Source: Bradyrhizobium sp. WSM3983 | GTDB taxonomy: Bacteria; Pseudomonadota; Alphaproteobacteria; Rhizobiales; Xanthobacteraceae | Direction of reading: 5' to 3' | NCBI RefSeq assembly: GCF_000473045.1 | Contig: NZ_AXAY01000011.1 | Span: forward strand, 62,001 to 126,000 | DNA: 64,000 nt | In this document: piece by piece, positions 1-7,789 of the stretch | Position numbering within the stretch: the first letter of the stretch is position 1 | Layout: each line of letters begins with the position of its first letter | The notes under the pieces: model-generated | What the model saw: only the letters and a program-made list of their open reading frames with translations | Told to the model about the DNA's origin: nothing | Database searches by the model: none | Made by a program: the position numbers and the translations under genes

Positions 1-341
1 CGAATGAGCTTGCGTTCAGCCATGGCGGTGGCCCGACCGCCGCGCCGGCGCCGCGCAAGACGTTCAAGCAGGCTGCGTTGCAGATCGTCGCCGCCGACGT
101 CTCGATGTCGCTCGACAACGTGCTCGCGGTCGCGGGCGCGGCGCGCGAGCACCCTTACATCCTCGTCTTCGGCCTGGTTCTGTCGGTCGCGCTGATGGGC
201 GTTGCCGCCGATCTGCTCGGCCGCGTGCTGCAAAAGCAGCGCTGGATCGCCTATGTCGGCCTCGCCATCATCGTCTATGTCGCCTTCGAGATGATCTATC
301 GCGGCTCGCTCGAGCTCGCGCCTGTTATCGCAAGCCTCTAA
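1..341 (+). CDS. TerC/YjbE-family integral membrane protein, 3' part
   Basis: The reading frame is open from the left edge, so the N-terminus lies outside the window. The visible part carries the second half of a TerC-type fold: a segment reading VAADVSMSLDNVLAVAGAA, then two hydrophobic helices and a short C-terminal tail. The acidic SLDN motif inside a membrane helix is typical of TerC/YjbE proteins, which are linked to metal (manganese or calcium) export or tellurium resistance. An Ala/Pro-rich loop with a basic end (APAPRKTFKQ) precedes it, as in the cytoplasmic loop between the two TerC halves. Substrate cannot be inferred. The next gene starts 43 bp downstream on the same strand, so the two may be co-transcribed. 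Confidence 0.85.
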   Translation, partial: NELAFSHGGGPTAAPAPRKTFKQAALQIVAADVSMSLDNVLAVAGAAREHPYILVFGLVLSVALMGVAADLLGRVLQKQRWIAYVGLAIIVYVAFEMIYRGSLELAPVIASL

Positions 342-384
342 GTCCTGCCTTCGTTTTCCTGCCTTCGCTTTCCTGGAGTGATCG

Positions 385-969
385 ATGTCGTCTGAACCCA
401 AGGCACCTTCGGCGCACCTCGCGCCGCGGCCGCAGATCGGCCCGTTCGCCCAGCTCATCTTCGGCTCGCGCTGGCTGCAGGTGCCGCTCTATGTCGGCCT
501 CATCGTCGCGCAGGCCGTCTATGTGCTGCTGTTCCTGAAAGAGCTCTGGCATCTGGTTGCGCACTCGTTCGACGCCAGCGAGCAGCAGATCATGCTGGTC
601 GTGCTCGGACTGATCGACGTCGTCATGATCTCCAACCTGCTGGTGATGGTGATCGTCGGCGGCTACGAGACCTTCGTCTCGCGCCTGAACCTCAACGGTC
701 ATCCCGACGAGCCGGAATGGCTGAGCCACGTCAATGCCAGTGTGCTCAAGATCAAGCTCGCGATGGCGATCATCGGCATTTCCTCGATCTCGCTGCTCAG
801 GACGTTTATCGAGGCCGGCAATCTCGGCACCACGCGGAGCAATTTCACCGAGACCGGCGTGATGTGGCAGGTGCTGATCCACCTGACCTTCATCATCTCG
901 GCGATCGGCATCGCCTGGGTCGACCGCCTCGCCGACAACGGGCATCGCAAGGAGAACGGCCACGGCTGA
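385..969 (+). CDS. UPF0114 (YqhA-like, TIGR00645) membrane protein
   Basis: The 194-residue product has three to four hydrophobic segments (about residues 35-55, 75-98, 125-145 and 160-180) and the family signature around LVMVIVGGYETFVSR followed by a helix-loop with an SHVNASVLKIKLA segment. This matches the UPF0114/YqhA family of inner-membrane proteins of unknown function. ATG at 385 is preceded by GGAG about 8 bp upstream. It follows the TerC-like gene on the same strand. Function is not known; the identification is by family resemblance only. Confidence 0.85.
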   Translation: MSSEPKAPSAHLAPRPQIGPFAQLIFGSRWLQVPLYVGLIVAQAVYVLLFLKELWHLVAHSFDASEQQIMLVVLGLIDVVMISNLLVMVIVGGYETFVSRLNLNGHPDEPEWLSHVNASVLKIKLAMAIIGISSISLLRTFIEAGNLGTTRSNFTETGVMWQVLIHLTFIISAIGIAWVDRLADNGHRKENGHG

Positions 970-1015
970 GCGTACGCTCGAGCCTGCCGGAGCTCAGAGG
1001 TTAGTGCGGTGCTTC

Positions 1016-1954
1016 TCACGCGACTTGCGGATACGCCGCATTCTCCCGCCGCTCGCGTTCGCCCAATTCGCGCACCAGCTCCTGCAGAAATGATTCCGTG
1101 AAGGCGGGCAGGGTGCGCTCGGCGCGGACATAGATGCCGAGATCCGACCAGACCGGGCTGCCGGCATTGTCGAGCGGCAGGAACACGAGCTGCGCGTCGC
1201 GTGACAGCCGGCCGATGCCGAGCTGGGTCTGGAAGGCAACGCCGACGCCGCGCGCGGCGAGTTCGCGCATCAGGTCGATCGAGTTGGCCTGGATCGCAGG
1301 CTCCGGCGTCTCGGAGAGCTGCGCGATCAGCGGCTGCAACAAATGGTAGATCGACAGCTCCGGCAGCGCATGGATGACGGGGAATGCGAGGCATTGCTCC
1401 AGCGTGACCGTCTTGCGGCGCGCCAGCGGATGCTCGCGCGCCACCAGCGCGCCGAGGCGAAATCGTTTCAGCGCCACCTGCCGCAGGTCCGGCGGATGCC
1501 TGAGCGCGATGGCGATGCCGATATCGGCCTCGCCCCGGCGCAATGCTTCGAGCACGGCGGACGAACCCATGACTTCGGTGGTGAAACTGACGCGCCGGGC
1601 CTGGCTGCGGTGCGTGGCGATCAGATCCGGCAACACCGACTCGGTGAGGGATTCGATGCAGGCGATGCTGATATTGCCGTGCCAGGCGCCGGAGAGGGAC
1701 GCCACGTCCGAACGGAAGCGATCAAGGTCCTGGAGCACGTTCATGACGTGCCGGGCCAGCATCTCGCCGACCGTCGTCAAGGTCAGGCCGCGCGTCGTTC
1801 GCTCGAACAGGGGTGATCCAACCTCTTGTTCAAGCTTGAGAATTTGACGACTGACGGCGGACGAGGCGACGTTCAGGACGCGCGCAGCTGCCCGGATCGA
1901 GCCGGTCCGGCGAACGGCATGGAAGTACTGGATGGCCGGTGAGTGAAATCGCAT
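1016..1954 (-). CDS. LysR-family transcriptional regulator
   Basis: A 312-residue LysR-type regulator of standard length. The N-terminal winged helix-turn-helix covers about residues 1-60 (SIRAAARVLNVASSAVS followed by LEQEVGSPLFERTTRG), and the rest is the two-lobed effector domain. The start ATG at 1954 agrees with the family start (FHSPAIQYFHAVRRTGS). It is divergent from the gene at 2114, and a 13-bp T-N11-A palindrome lies just upstream, which could serve autoregulation or control of the divergent gene. The effector is unknown. Confidence 0.93.
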   Translation of the reverse strand: MRFHSPAIQYFHAVRRTGSIRAAARVLNVASSAVSRQILKLEQEVGSPLFERTTRGLTLTTVGEMLARHVMNVLQDLDRFRSDVASLSGAWHGNISIACIESLTESVLPDLIATHRSQARRVSFTTEVMGSSAVLEALRRGEADIGIAIALRHPPDLRQVALKRFRLGALVAREHPLARRKTVTLEQCLAFPVIHALPELSIYHLLQPLIAQLSETPEPAIQANSIDLMRELAARGVGVAFQTQLGIGRLSRDAQLVFLPLDNAGSPVWSDLGIYVRAERTLPAFTESFLQELVRELGERERRENAAYPQVA

Positions 1955-1979
1955 GAAGCCCCCTCGGCACTATAGCTGT

Positions 1980-1992
1980 TGCCGAAACGGCA
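1980..1992. promoter_or_regulatory. Candidate LysR operator
   Basis: TGCCGAAACGGCA is a perfect 5-3-5 palindrome that also fits the T-N11-A shape of LysR-type sites. It lies 26 bp upstream of the LysR start codon, in the divergent intergenic region. Confidence 0.4.
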
Positions 1993-2113
1993 GCAACATG
2001 TACGAATTTCTCTGCCTTTTGAGAGCGTCGGTTTCACCCTAGTGTCATGTGCCGACGGGCCCTTCGGGCCCGCGCGGCGGCGCGCCCGCAACGATGCGGG
2101 CAGGGGATTTGGG

Positions 2114-2686
2114 GTGAACGAGATAATCGCTTGCGAGCTGGAGCAGGGGCGCGATGCCCGCCTCGTCGACCGCCGCCGCGCGGCCGCTTATGTCGGCGTG
2201 ACCGCCGGCCGCTTCGAGCAGCTGGTGCGCGACAATGTCGTGCCGCCGCCGGTCATGGTCGACAACAAGCGACGCTGGCCGATCGCGTTGCTCGATGACG
2301 CCAGGGAAGCGGTCGGCAGCAGCATGCCGTCGCTGCCGGCGGTGCGAGCCGATGTCGAGGCGCGCCCGTGCGATCGCGACGGCGTGCCGCCCTCGCGCGA
2401 GCTCCCCGACCAAGCCTGGTTCGAGCAGCGCGCGAGCTTCGTGCAGCGCGTGCGCCGCTCGCTGCTCTCGGGCAACGAGATCCGCCTGCTGCACGAGTTC
2501 AAGCTGCTCAGGCAGAACGAGATCAGCATGTACGGCTACTATGGCAGCTTCGAAGCGTTGATGGTGCGCGGCTACATCGTCGAGATCGACCGCAAGCCGC
2601 CATCGAGCCGTCCGCTGGTGACCTATCGCCTGACTGCGCCGGGCGAGCAGGTGATCGCGGCGTTGAAGGACGAGCCGGTCTACTGA
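2114..2686 (+). CDS. Hypothetical protein with an N-terminal helix-turn-helix-like segment
   Basis: An open frame of 190 codons starting with GTG at 2114, preceded by a G-rich ribosome-binding stretch (AGGGGATTTGGG). Residues about 13-45 (RRAAAYVGVTAGRFEQLVRD) look like the DNA-recognition segment of an excisionase/MerR-like helix-turn-helix, followed by VPPPVMVDNKRRWPI as in phage-type DNA-binding proteins. The C-terminal half (about 100-190) resembles a winged helix ending in a beta hairpin (RPLVTYRLTAPGEQVI). The protein may bind DNA, but I do not recognise a named family. The open frame extends further upstream to 1979, but that part has no ribosome-binding support and overlaps the LysR promoter. 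Confidence 0.6.
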   Translation: MNEIIACELEQGRDARLVDRRRAAAYVGVTAGRFEQLVRDNVVPPPVMVDNKRRWPIALLDDAREAVGSSMPSLPAVRADVEARPCDRDGVPPSRELPDQAWFEQRASFVQRVRRSLLSGNEIRLLHEFKLLRQNEISMYGYYGSFEALMVRGYIVEIDRKPPSSRPLVTYRLTAPGEQVIAALKDEPVY

Positions 2687-2695
2687 CCGGAGTCG

Positions 2696-2888
2696 CGTCG
2701 CTGTCGATCAATGTCTCGCCGCTGTCGAGCACGAGCGCCGGAATGCGGCCAAACGGATTGCTGGCCGTGACCTCTGCGCGGTCGCCGAAGCCGGAAAGCG
2801 CGCGCTGCTCAAATGGCACCCCGTAAATTTTGAGCGTGATCGCAACGCGACGCGTGAATGGTGAGCGATTGACCCCGATCAGCAGCAT
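2696..2888 (-). pseudogene. Glutathione S-transferase remnant (N-terminal thioredoxin fold only)
   Basis: Read on the minus strand from ATG at 2888 (an in-frame ATG also lies at 2906), the translation MLLIGVNRSPFTRRVAITL is a typical GST start, followed by YGVPFEQRALSG, a NPFGRIPALVLDSGE segment (the cis-Pro glutathione-binding region) and LIDSD. Similarity then stops at about 2696, and the frame runs into the 3' end of the gene at 2114-2686 on the other strand. Intact GSTs have about 200 residues; only the first 65 or so remain. The helical C-terminal domain is missing, so this is a remnant. The open frame continues to 2523 only because stop codons are rare here. Confidence 0.75.
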
Positions 2889-2910
2889 CGGCGCGATCCC
2901 GTCCATCCGG

Positions 2911-3285
2911 TCACGATTTGCGGGAGCGCGCGATGTCGCTCTTGAGCGCTTCGAGCTCCTTGTGCACCGCGCGCGCTGCGTCGCGCTCGATCTTGCGGTA
3001 GCGGGCAACGAGTTTTTCGCCGAAGGGCGTCAGCATTGCACCGCCGCCGTTCTTGCCGCCGGCCTGTGGCTCAACCGCGGGATTTCGGCAGATTCGATTG
3101 ATCTCGTCGACCAGATCCCAGGCGCGCTTGTAGGACATGTCCATGGCGCGGCCGGCCGCCGAGATCGAGCCTTGCTCGCGGATCTGCTCCAGCAGCTCGA
3201 TCTTGCCAGGCCCGATACGATCCTCGCCGGCAAGGTCGATGCGAAGGCTCAGCTGGGGAAGGGATTTGGCGCTCGCGCGCGACAT
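2911..3285 (-). CDS. ModE-like winged helix-turn-helix protein
   Basis: A 124-residue protein with the DNA-binding domain of ModE/LysR-type molybdate regulators: GPGKIELLEQIREQGSISAA, then MSYKRAWDLVDEINR and a GGKNGGGAMLTPFGEKL wing. It lacks the C-terminal molybdate-binding (MOP/TOBE) domains of full ModE, as in many stand-alone ModE-N proteins. ATG at 3285 (MSRASAKS) is preferred over the upstream alternative at 3324. It lies downstream of another ModE-type regulator on the same strand. Its effector and targets are unknown. Confidence 0.85.
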   Translation of the reverse strand: MSRASAKSLPQLSLRIDLAGEDRIGPGKIELLEQIREQGSISAAGRAMDMSYKRAWDLVDEINRICRNPAVEPQAGGKNGGGAMLTPFGEKLVARYRKIERDAARAVHKELEALKSDIARSRKS

Positions 3286-3363
3286 GACGGGCTCACGTGA
3301 AAGGCTCGAAACGCAGATTGCCATTCTTGCCCACCGTGAACAAGGTGCGGGCGGCGTGCCGCA

Positions 3364-4446
3364 TCATCGCACGGCGTGCATCTCCAGGAACGCCTTCACG
3401 CCGGTCACGGTGCCGGTGTCCGACGGCACGTAGCCGGGGAGCGTGGCGACGGCGGCGCGGAAATCGGCGCTGCGGATGATTTCGAGGATGCGCTGCATCG
3501 GCTTGGTGTCGAGGAAGGCGCGCTTGCAGACGAAGAAATAATCCTCGGTGAGGATGCGGATGAAATCGAGGCCGAAATGCCGCGCGGCCGCCTCGACACC
3601 AAAGCTTGCGTCTGCCATGCCGCTCGCGACATAGGCCGCGACTGCGGCGTGGGTGAACTCGATCTGCTGCGCGCCGTTGATCCTGTTTTCGTCGATGCCG
3701 TTCGCGGCAAGGAGCTGATCGAACAAGAGGCGCGTACCGGAATCATGGTCTCGGTTGACGAAGCGGACGTTGGGCCGGGTGAGATCCTCAAGCGAAGCGA
3801 TGCGCAGCGGATTGCCACGCGCGACCATCAGACCCATCTCGCGCGTGACGAAACTGATGATGCGGTCCTCGCGCGGATCGAGCCATTCGCGCGCGGCCTT
3901 GATGCCCTGGGCGCGCAGCGCGCCGTGCGGCAGATGCAGGCCGGAGAGGTCGCAGGCGCCTTGCGCCAGCGAGACCAGCGAGTGCTGGTTGCTGACGTAG
4001 CGGAGATCGACACCGATGCCGGGCTCACGGTCGAGGAACTCGCGCAGCTTCGCCACCGCAAAGCCGTGGCTCGCATGCACCCGGATTACCGAGGGGCGCT
4101 GTTCGAGGAACGGCTTGATCTCGCTCGCGAGCTCCTGCGCGAGGTTCTCGAGTTGCGGCCCAAGCCGCGCCTGCATGCGCTCGCCGGCCCACACCAGCCG
4201 CTCGCCGAACGGCGTGAGCTTCGAACCCTTACCGCGCTGGGTTTCGACCAGGGACGTTCCGAAAAACTCCGACCACTGCTCGATCAGATTCCAGACATGC
4301 CGGTAGGACAGCTGCGCGTCGCTCGCCGCGCTCGTGATCTTTCCGGTCTTCCTGATTTCGTTGAGCACGCCCAGCATGACGATGACGGTGCGCGGGCTGC
4401 CCTCCCGTCGGAACCGCCAGACGGCCTCGATCTCGATCTGAAGCAT
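3364..4446 (-). CDS. One-component regulator: ModE-type helix-turn-helix fused to a periplasmic-binding-like domain
   Basis: This 360-residue protein has a ModE/LysR-type DNA-binding domain at about residues 20-110 (LGVLNEIRKTGKITSAA, LSYRHVWNLIEQW, GKGSKLTPFGERL). It is followed by a PBP-like domain of the COG1910 type from about residue 130 (IRVHASHGFAVAKLREF, HLPHGAL, RFVNRDHDSGTRLLFDQLL, GMADASFGVEAAA). Such fusions sense a small ligand directly in the cytoplasm; molybdate is the usual guess for COG1910, but the substrate of a neighbouring enzyme is equally possible. It is transcribed divergently from an aldehyde dehydrogenase gene 111 bp away, with a direct repeat between them that could be its operator. 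Confidence 0.88.
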   Translation of the reverse strand: MLQIEIEAVWRFRREGSPRTVIVMLGVLNEIRKTGKITSAASDAQLSYRHVWNLIEQWSEFFGTSLVETQRGKGSKLTPFGERLVWAGERMQARLGPQLENLAQELASEIKPFLEQRPSVIRVHASHGFAVAKLREFLDREPGIGVDLRYVSNQHSLVSLAQGACDLSGLHLPHGALRAQGIKAAREWLDPREDRIISFVTREMGLMVARGNPLRIASLEDLTRPNVRFVNRDHDSGTRLLFDQLLAANGIDENRINGAQQIEFTHAAVAAYVASGMADASFGVEAAARHFGLDFIRILTEDYFFVCKRAFLDTKPMQRILEIIRSADFRAAVATLPGYVPSDTGTVTGVKAFLEMHAVR

Positions 4447-4470
4447 CCGGCCTTCCTTATGAACTGTACT

Positions 4471-4510
4471 TCATATTTAGGTCGTCCATTTGCAAACCAT
4501 ATCATATTTA
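4471..4510. promoter_or_regulatory. Direct repeats in a divergent promoter region
   Basis: TCATATTTA occurs at 4471-4479 and again at 4502-4510, a spacing of 31 bp (about three helical turns). The region is AT-rich compared with the rest of the window and separates the helix-turn-helix/PBP regulator from the aldehyde dehydrogenase. Confidence 0.45.
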
Positions 4511-4557
4511 CTCCGGCTATTGTCAGCCTAATCTGGTGTACCATAAACGGAGTGGAT

Positions 4558-6045
4558 ATGATGTCTGTTGCATATGACTTTGCTCACTCGCCGGCCAGCG
4601 AGTTCATGTCCCGGCCGCAGCATCTGTTCATCGACGGCCGCCGCGTGCCTGCGAACTCCGGCCGCACCTTCAAGTCCCTCAATCCCGCCACCGGCCAGGT
4701 CATCGCCACCATCGCCGAAGGCAACGAGGCCGATGTCGAGCACGCCGTGGCCGCCGCCCGCCGCGCCTTCGAAGGCCCCTGGCGCACGATGCGTGCCTCC
4801 GAGCGCGGCCAGATCCTGCTGCGCTGGGCGGACCTGCTCAAGCAAAACGCCGATGAGATCATCGAGCTCGAGTCGATCGATGCCGGCAAGCCGATCTCGG
4901 CGACGGCGCGCCAGGACTTTCCAGCGGCCGTCGACACGCTGATCTATTACGCCGGCTGGGCCGACAAGATCAGCGGCGACGTCGTGCCCGTGCGCGACGA
5001 TGCCCTGACCTACACCATGCGCGAGCCGGTCGGCGTGGTCGCGGCGATCGTGCCGTGGAATTTCCCGCTGATGATCGGGATGTGGAAGCTGGCGCCGGCG
5101 CTCGCTTGCGGCTGCACCATCGTGATGAAGCCGGCCGAGCTGACCTCGCTGTCGGCGCTGCGCATCGCCGAACTCGCGCTTGAAGCCGGGTTGCCGGCGG
5201 GCGTCTTCAACGTCGTGACAGGACCCGGCCGCGTCGTCGGTGATGCGCTGGTGAATCATCCCGACGTCGACAAGGTCACCTTCACCGGCTCGCCCGGCGT
5301 GGGCCGCGGAATCATGAAGGGCGCGGCCAGCAACTTCAAGCGGGTCTCGCTCGAACTCGGCGGCAAGTCGGCCAACGTGATTTTCGACGATGCCGATCTT
5401 GAAGCTGCTGCGAAGGCTGCGGCCTCCGGCATCTTCTTCAACGCGGGCCAGGTCTGCTCGGCCGGCTCCCGCGTGCTGGTGCAGGAGAAGGCCTATGACG
5501 AGGTTGTCGAGCGTCTCGCTGCGCGCGCAAAGTCGATCAGAATCGGCGATCCGCTCGATCGCAAGACGGCGCTCGGCCCCGTCATTTCCGAGAAGCAGAT
5601 GAAGTCGATCCTCGACTATGTCGAGATCGGCCAGAAGGAAGGCGCGACCCTCGTTACCGGTGGCGAGCGGGTCGGCGAGCGTGGCTATTTCATCAGCCCC
5701 GCGGTGTTCGCGAACGTCGCGCACGAGATGCGGGTCTCCCAGGAAGAAATCTTCGGCCCCGTCGTCAGCGTCATCAAGTTCAAGGACGAGGCTGATGCTT
5801 TGCGGATCGCTAACGGCACGGCCTACAGCCTCGCCGCCGGCGTCTGGAGCCGCAACATCGGCAAGCTGCAGCGCTTTGCCAAGCGGGCGCGCGCCGGCAC
5901 GGTCTGGATGAACACTTATGGCTATACCGACGTGCGGCTGCCCTGGGGCGGCGAGCGCGATTCCGGCCTCGGCCGCGAGCATGGCACCGCCGCGCTCGAC
6001 AATTTCACAGAGCCCAAGGCTGTCTGGATGAATTTGGCCGTCTGA
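4558..6045 (+). CDS. NAD(P)+-dependent aldehyde dehydrogenase
   Basis: A 495-residue aldehyde dehydrogenase of normal length that oxidises an aldehyde to the acid in the cytoplasm. The nucleotide-binding PWNFPL motif, the general-base Glu in SLELGGKSANVIF, the catalytic Cys in FFNAGQVCSAGSR and the EEIFGPVVSV motif are all present. The open frame continues far upstream, but the family similarity and a GGAG box 5 bp before ATG 4558 fix the start. The substrate is unknown; general similarity is to betaine/phenylacetaldehyde-type enzymes. It is probably controlled by the divergent regulator at 3364-4446. A strong hairpin terminator follows the gene. Confidence 0.93.
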   Translation: MMSVAYDFAHSPASEFMSRPQHLFIDGRRVPANSGRTFKSLNPATGQVIATIAEGNEADVEHAVAAARRAFEGPWRTMRASERGQILLRWADLLKQNADEIIELESIDAGKPISATARQDFPAAVDTLIYYAGWADKISGDVVPVRDDALTYTMREPVGVVAAIVPWNFPLMIGMWKLAPALACGCTIVMKPAELTSLSALRIAELALEAGLPAGVFNVVTGPGRVVGDALVNHPDVDKVTFTGSPGVGRGIMKGAASNFKRVSLELGGKSANVIFDDADLEAAAKAAASGIFFNAGQVCSAGSRVLVQEKAYDEVVERLAARAKSIRIGDPLDRKTALGPVISEKQMKSILDYVEIGQKEGATLVTGGERVGERGYFISPAVFANVAHEMRVSQEEIFGPVVSVIKFKDEADALRIANGTAYSLAAGVWSRNIGKLQRFAKRARAGTVWMNTYGYTDVRLPWGGERDSGLGREHGTAALDNFTEPKAVWMNLAV

Positions 6046-6068
6046 TACCTCCCGAGCGGCCAACCCTG

Positions 6069-6108
6069 GAGCCCGCCTGATCCGCCCGGTCAGGCGGGCT
6101 CTCTTTTT
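6069..6108 (+). terminator. Rho-independent terminator after the aldehyde dehydrogenase
   Basis: A perfect 12-bp stem (GAGCCCGCCTGA at 6069-6080 pairs with 6090-6101) with a 9-base loop is followed by TCTTTTT. Confidence 0.9.
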
Positions 6109-6233
6109 CCAGATCGATAAAATTGTCTGCAATCCGCTCAGTGGCGGTATACCTTGCGGACAAGAAGCATGCTGCCTTAAACCTCGATTTTGGAACCGAC
6201 GTGCATCCTGCCTGCAAAGGTTGGGGCATCAGC

Positions 6234-6497
6234 ATGTCAGTTCTCAAGGAGGTCGTCGCGGCGGTCGCGGGAGTCTATGCGCTCCTGTTCGTTTGCGACG
6301 CATTGTTCGGCATCGGCGAGGCGCGCTTCGACGATTCCTATTACAGTGCCAGCTTCTACGCGCCGCGGCCGAAGGAATTCCGCTTTGCCAGCGACACGCC
6401 GCCAGCGACTCGCGTCAGCGAAGCCTTCGCGCAATTCTCGGCGACTGAATCCAGGCCGAACAAGCGCTACTCGTCGCTGACGACGATCATTCGCTAG
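6234..6497 (+). CDS. Small single-span membrane or secreted hypothetical protein
   Basis: An 87-residue product with a hydrophobic N-terminus (VVAAVAGVYALLFVCDALFG, about residues 6-25), then a Tyr/Arg/Pro-rich tail. ATG 6234 follows GGTTGGGG at a suitable distance. No domain is recognised. The N-terminal helix could be a signal anchor that places the tail in the periplasm. The open frame starts further upstream at 6123, but that portion has no ribosome-binding support. Confidence 0.6.
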   Translation: MSVLKEVVAAVAGVYALLFVCDALFGIGEARFDDSYYSASFYAPRPKEFRFASDTPPATRVSEAFAQFSATESRPNKRYSSLTTIIR

Positions 6498-6518
6498 GCG
6501 GGGCCCGTCGTCCGCTGC

Positions 6519-7310
6519 TCAGGTTTGCTCGGCCGTCTCACGATGTCCGGGATGCTGCCCCGCGCGTTGCGGGATCAGCAGCAGGCAGACCACCATGAAG
6601 ACGGCGATCACGGCCGAGGCCAGCGGCCGGCTCAGTGCTAGGCCGCCGTGATCGAGCGGCTTGTCGAGGAAGTCGCCGACGGTTGCGCCCAGCGGTCGCG
6701 TCAGGATGAACGCGACCCAGAACAGCGTGACGCGTGAGACGCGGGTCCAGAAATAGAGCGCGGCGATCACGGCAAGCCCGGCTGCGAAGATCAGCGCGCC
6801 GCCGCGATAGCCCATGTCGCCGGTATCTGCGATCCAATCGCCGAGCGCGGTGCCGAGCGTCTGCGAGAAGGTGATCGCGCCCCAATAGAGGGCCTCGACC
6901 CGCGGCGTGCTGACGCTGTTGACCGAAATGGTTCCCTCGGCGAGATACCAGAGGCCGAGCACCAACACGAGGCAGGTGAGAAGAAGCGTCGAACCGCCGG
7001 CATAGCCGATGCCGAGCGAGCGGTCGGCGAAGTCAGCCATCGTGGTGCCGAAGGTGGTCGAGGCCACGATGGTCGCCCAGTACAGCGCCGGATTGAATTT
7101 GCGCGCGCGGATTTGGGCGGCGACCAGGACGACCATCGCTGCCAGGAACAGGCATGTGCCCGCCAGGTAACCCCAGTTCAACGTCATCGTGACGGTGTCG
7201 CCGCCGGTTTCGCCCAGCGTCGTGGCCGCGATCTTGATGATCCAGAATCCGAGCGTGACCTCAGGGACCTTGCTTTCGCCGGCGAGGCTGCTCTTTGTGT
7301 AATCTTGCAT
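6519..7310 (-). CDS. COG4705 multi-pass membrane protein (first paralogue)
   Basis: A 263-residue hydrophobic protein with about eight membrane helices. Four internal repeats can be seen, each with an aromatic-Trp start and a conserved Gly-x3-Asp: FWIIKIAATTLGETGGD, YWATIVASTTFGTTMAD, YWGAITFSQTLGTALGD and FWVAFILTRPLGATVGD. This pattern belongs to the uncharacterised COG4705 family. ATG 7310 has GAGGAC about 4 bp upstream and is preferred over 7394. It lies downstream of the exported protein at 7327 and the second COG4705 protein at 7790 on the same strand, forming a three-gene cluster. Four regularly placed acidic residues in membrane helices would suit ion binding or transport, but that is inference. 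Confidence 0.8.
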   Translation of the reverse strand: MQDYTKSSLAGESKVPEVTLGFWIIKIAATTLGETGGDTVTMTLNWGYLAGTCLFLAAMVVLVAAQIRARKFNPALYWATIVASTTFGTTMADFADRSLGIGYAGGSTLLLTCLVLVLGLWYLAEGTISVNSVSTPRVEALYWGAITFSQTLGTALGDWIADTGDMGYRGGALIFAAGLAVIAALYFWTRVSRVTLFWVAFILTRPLGATVGDFLDKPLDHGGLALSRPLASAVIAVFMVVCLLLIPQRAGQHPGHRETAEQT

Positions 7311-7326
7311 GATGTCCTCGTCGGCG

Positions 7327-7725
7327 TCAGGCCTTGGCGATGCTATCCATGATCGCGAGCAGATCGGTGATGGCCTGCTTGCACTTTGCGGCATCCGGCG
7401 TGCCCGCGCGCAGTGCCTCCAACGCGCGATCGATCGCCTTGTCGACGGTGTGCCAGTCGGAGGCTGCGCGCGGCTTCAATCCGGCTTCGGCCTCGTCCCA
7501 TTTGGTCTCGAGGTCCTTGATCCTTGTCTTGGCACCGGGCAGGTCGCCCTTGTCAATCAGCGCCGCGACGTCGACGACGATGCTGCGGAACGGCGTGAGA
7601 TCGCCAAGCTTGGCCGTCGCGGCCTCCGCGAGTGGCACGGAGGTGATGTGCTGGCTTGCGTGCATGTTTGGTTCGCCGGAAAAGGTTGTCACGAGGCAAA
7701 CGGCGATGGCGGGGATGAGTTTCAT
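7327..7725 (-). CDS. Small exported helical protein
   Basis: The 132-residue product begins with a short hydrophobic stretch (MKLIPAIAVCLVTTFSG) that resembles a signal peptide, followed by an alpha-helical, Ala/Asp/Lys-rich body (TARIKDLETKWDEAEA-like segment, then DWHTVDKAIDRALEALRAG). No cysteine pairs or known motifs are seen in the mature part. It sits between two COG4705 membrane-protein genes on the same strand (16 bp to the next one), so it is probably a periplasmic partner of those proteins. Function is unknown. Confidence 0.75.
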   Translation of the reverse strand: MKLIPAIAVCLVTTFSGEPNMHASQHITSVPLAEAATAKLGDLTPFRSIVVDVAALIDKGDLPGAKTRIKDLETKWDEAEAGLKPRAASDWHTVDKAIDRALEALRAGTPDAAKCKQAITDLLAIMDSIAKA

Positions 7726-7789
7726 CGTATGCTCTCTCTCCTGGTGTGGCTCCTGCGTCCATGCAGGATGCGTTGAAGCTGTGATTGGG

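Noticed and set aside
3376..4557. Upstream extension of the aldehyde dehydrogenase frame
   Set aside because: The sequence has no dehydrogenase similarity, is antisense to the helix-turn-helix/PBP regulator, and a good ribosome-binding site marks ATG 4558.
4528..6132. Long minus-strand frame opposite the aldehyde dehydrogenase
   Set aside because: It is a shadow frame with biased composition and no recognised motif.
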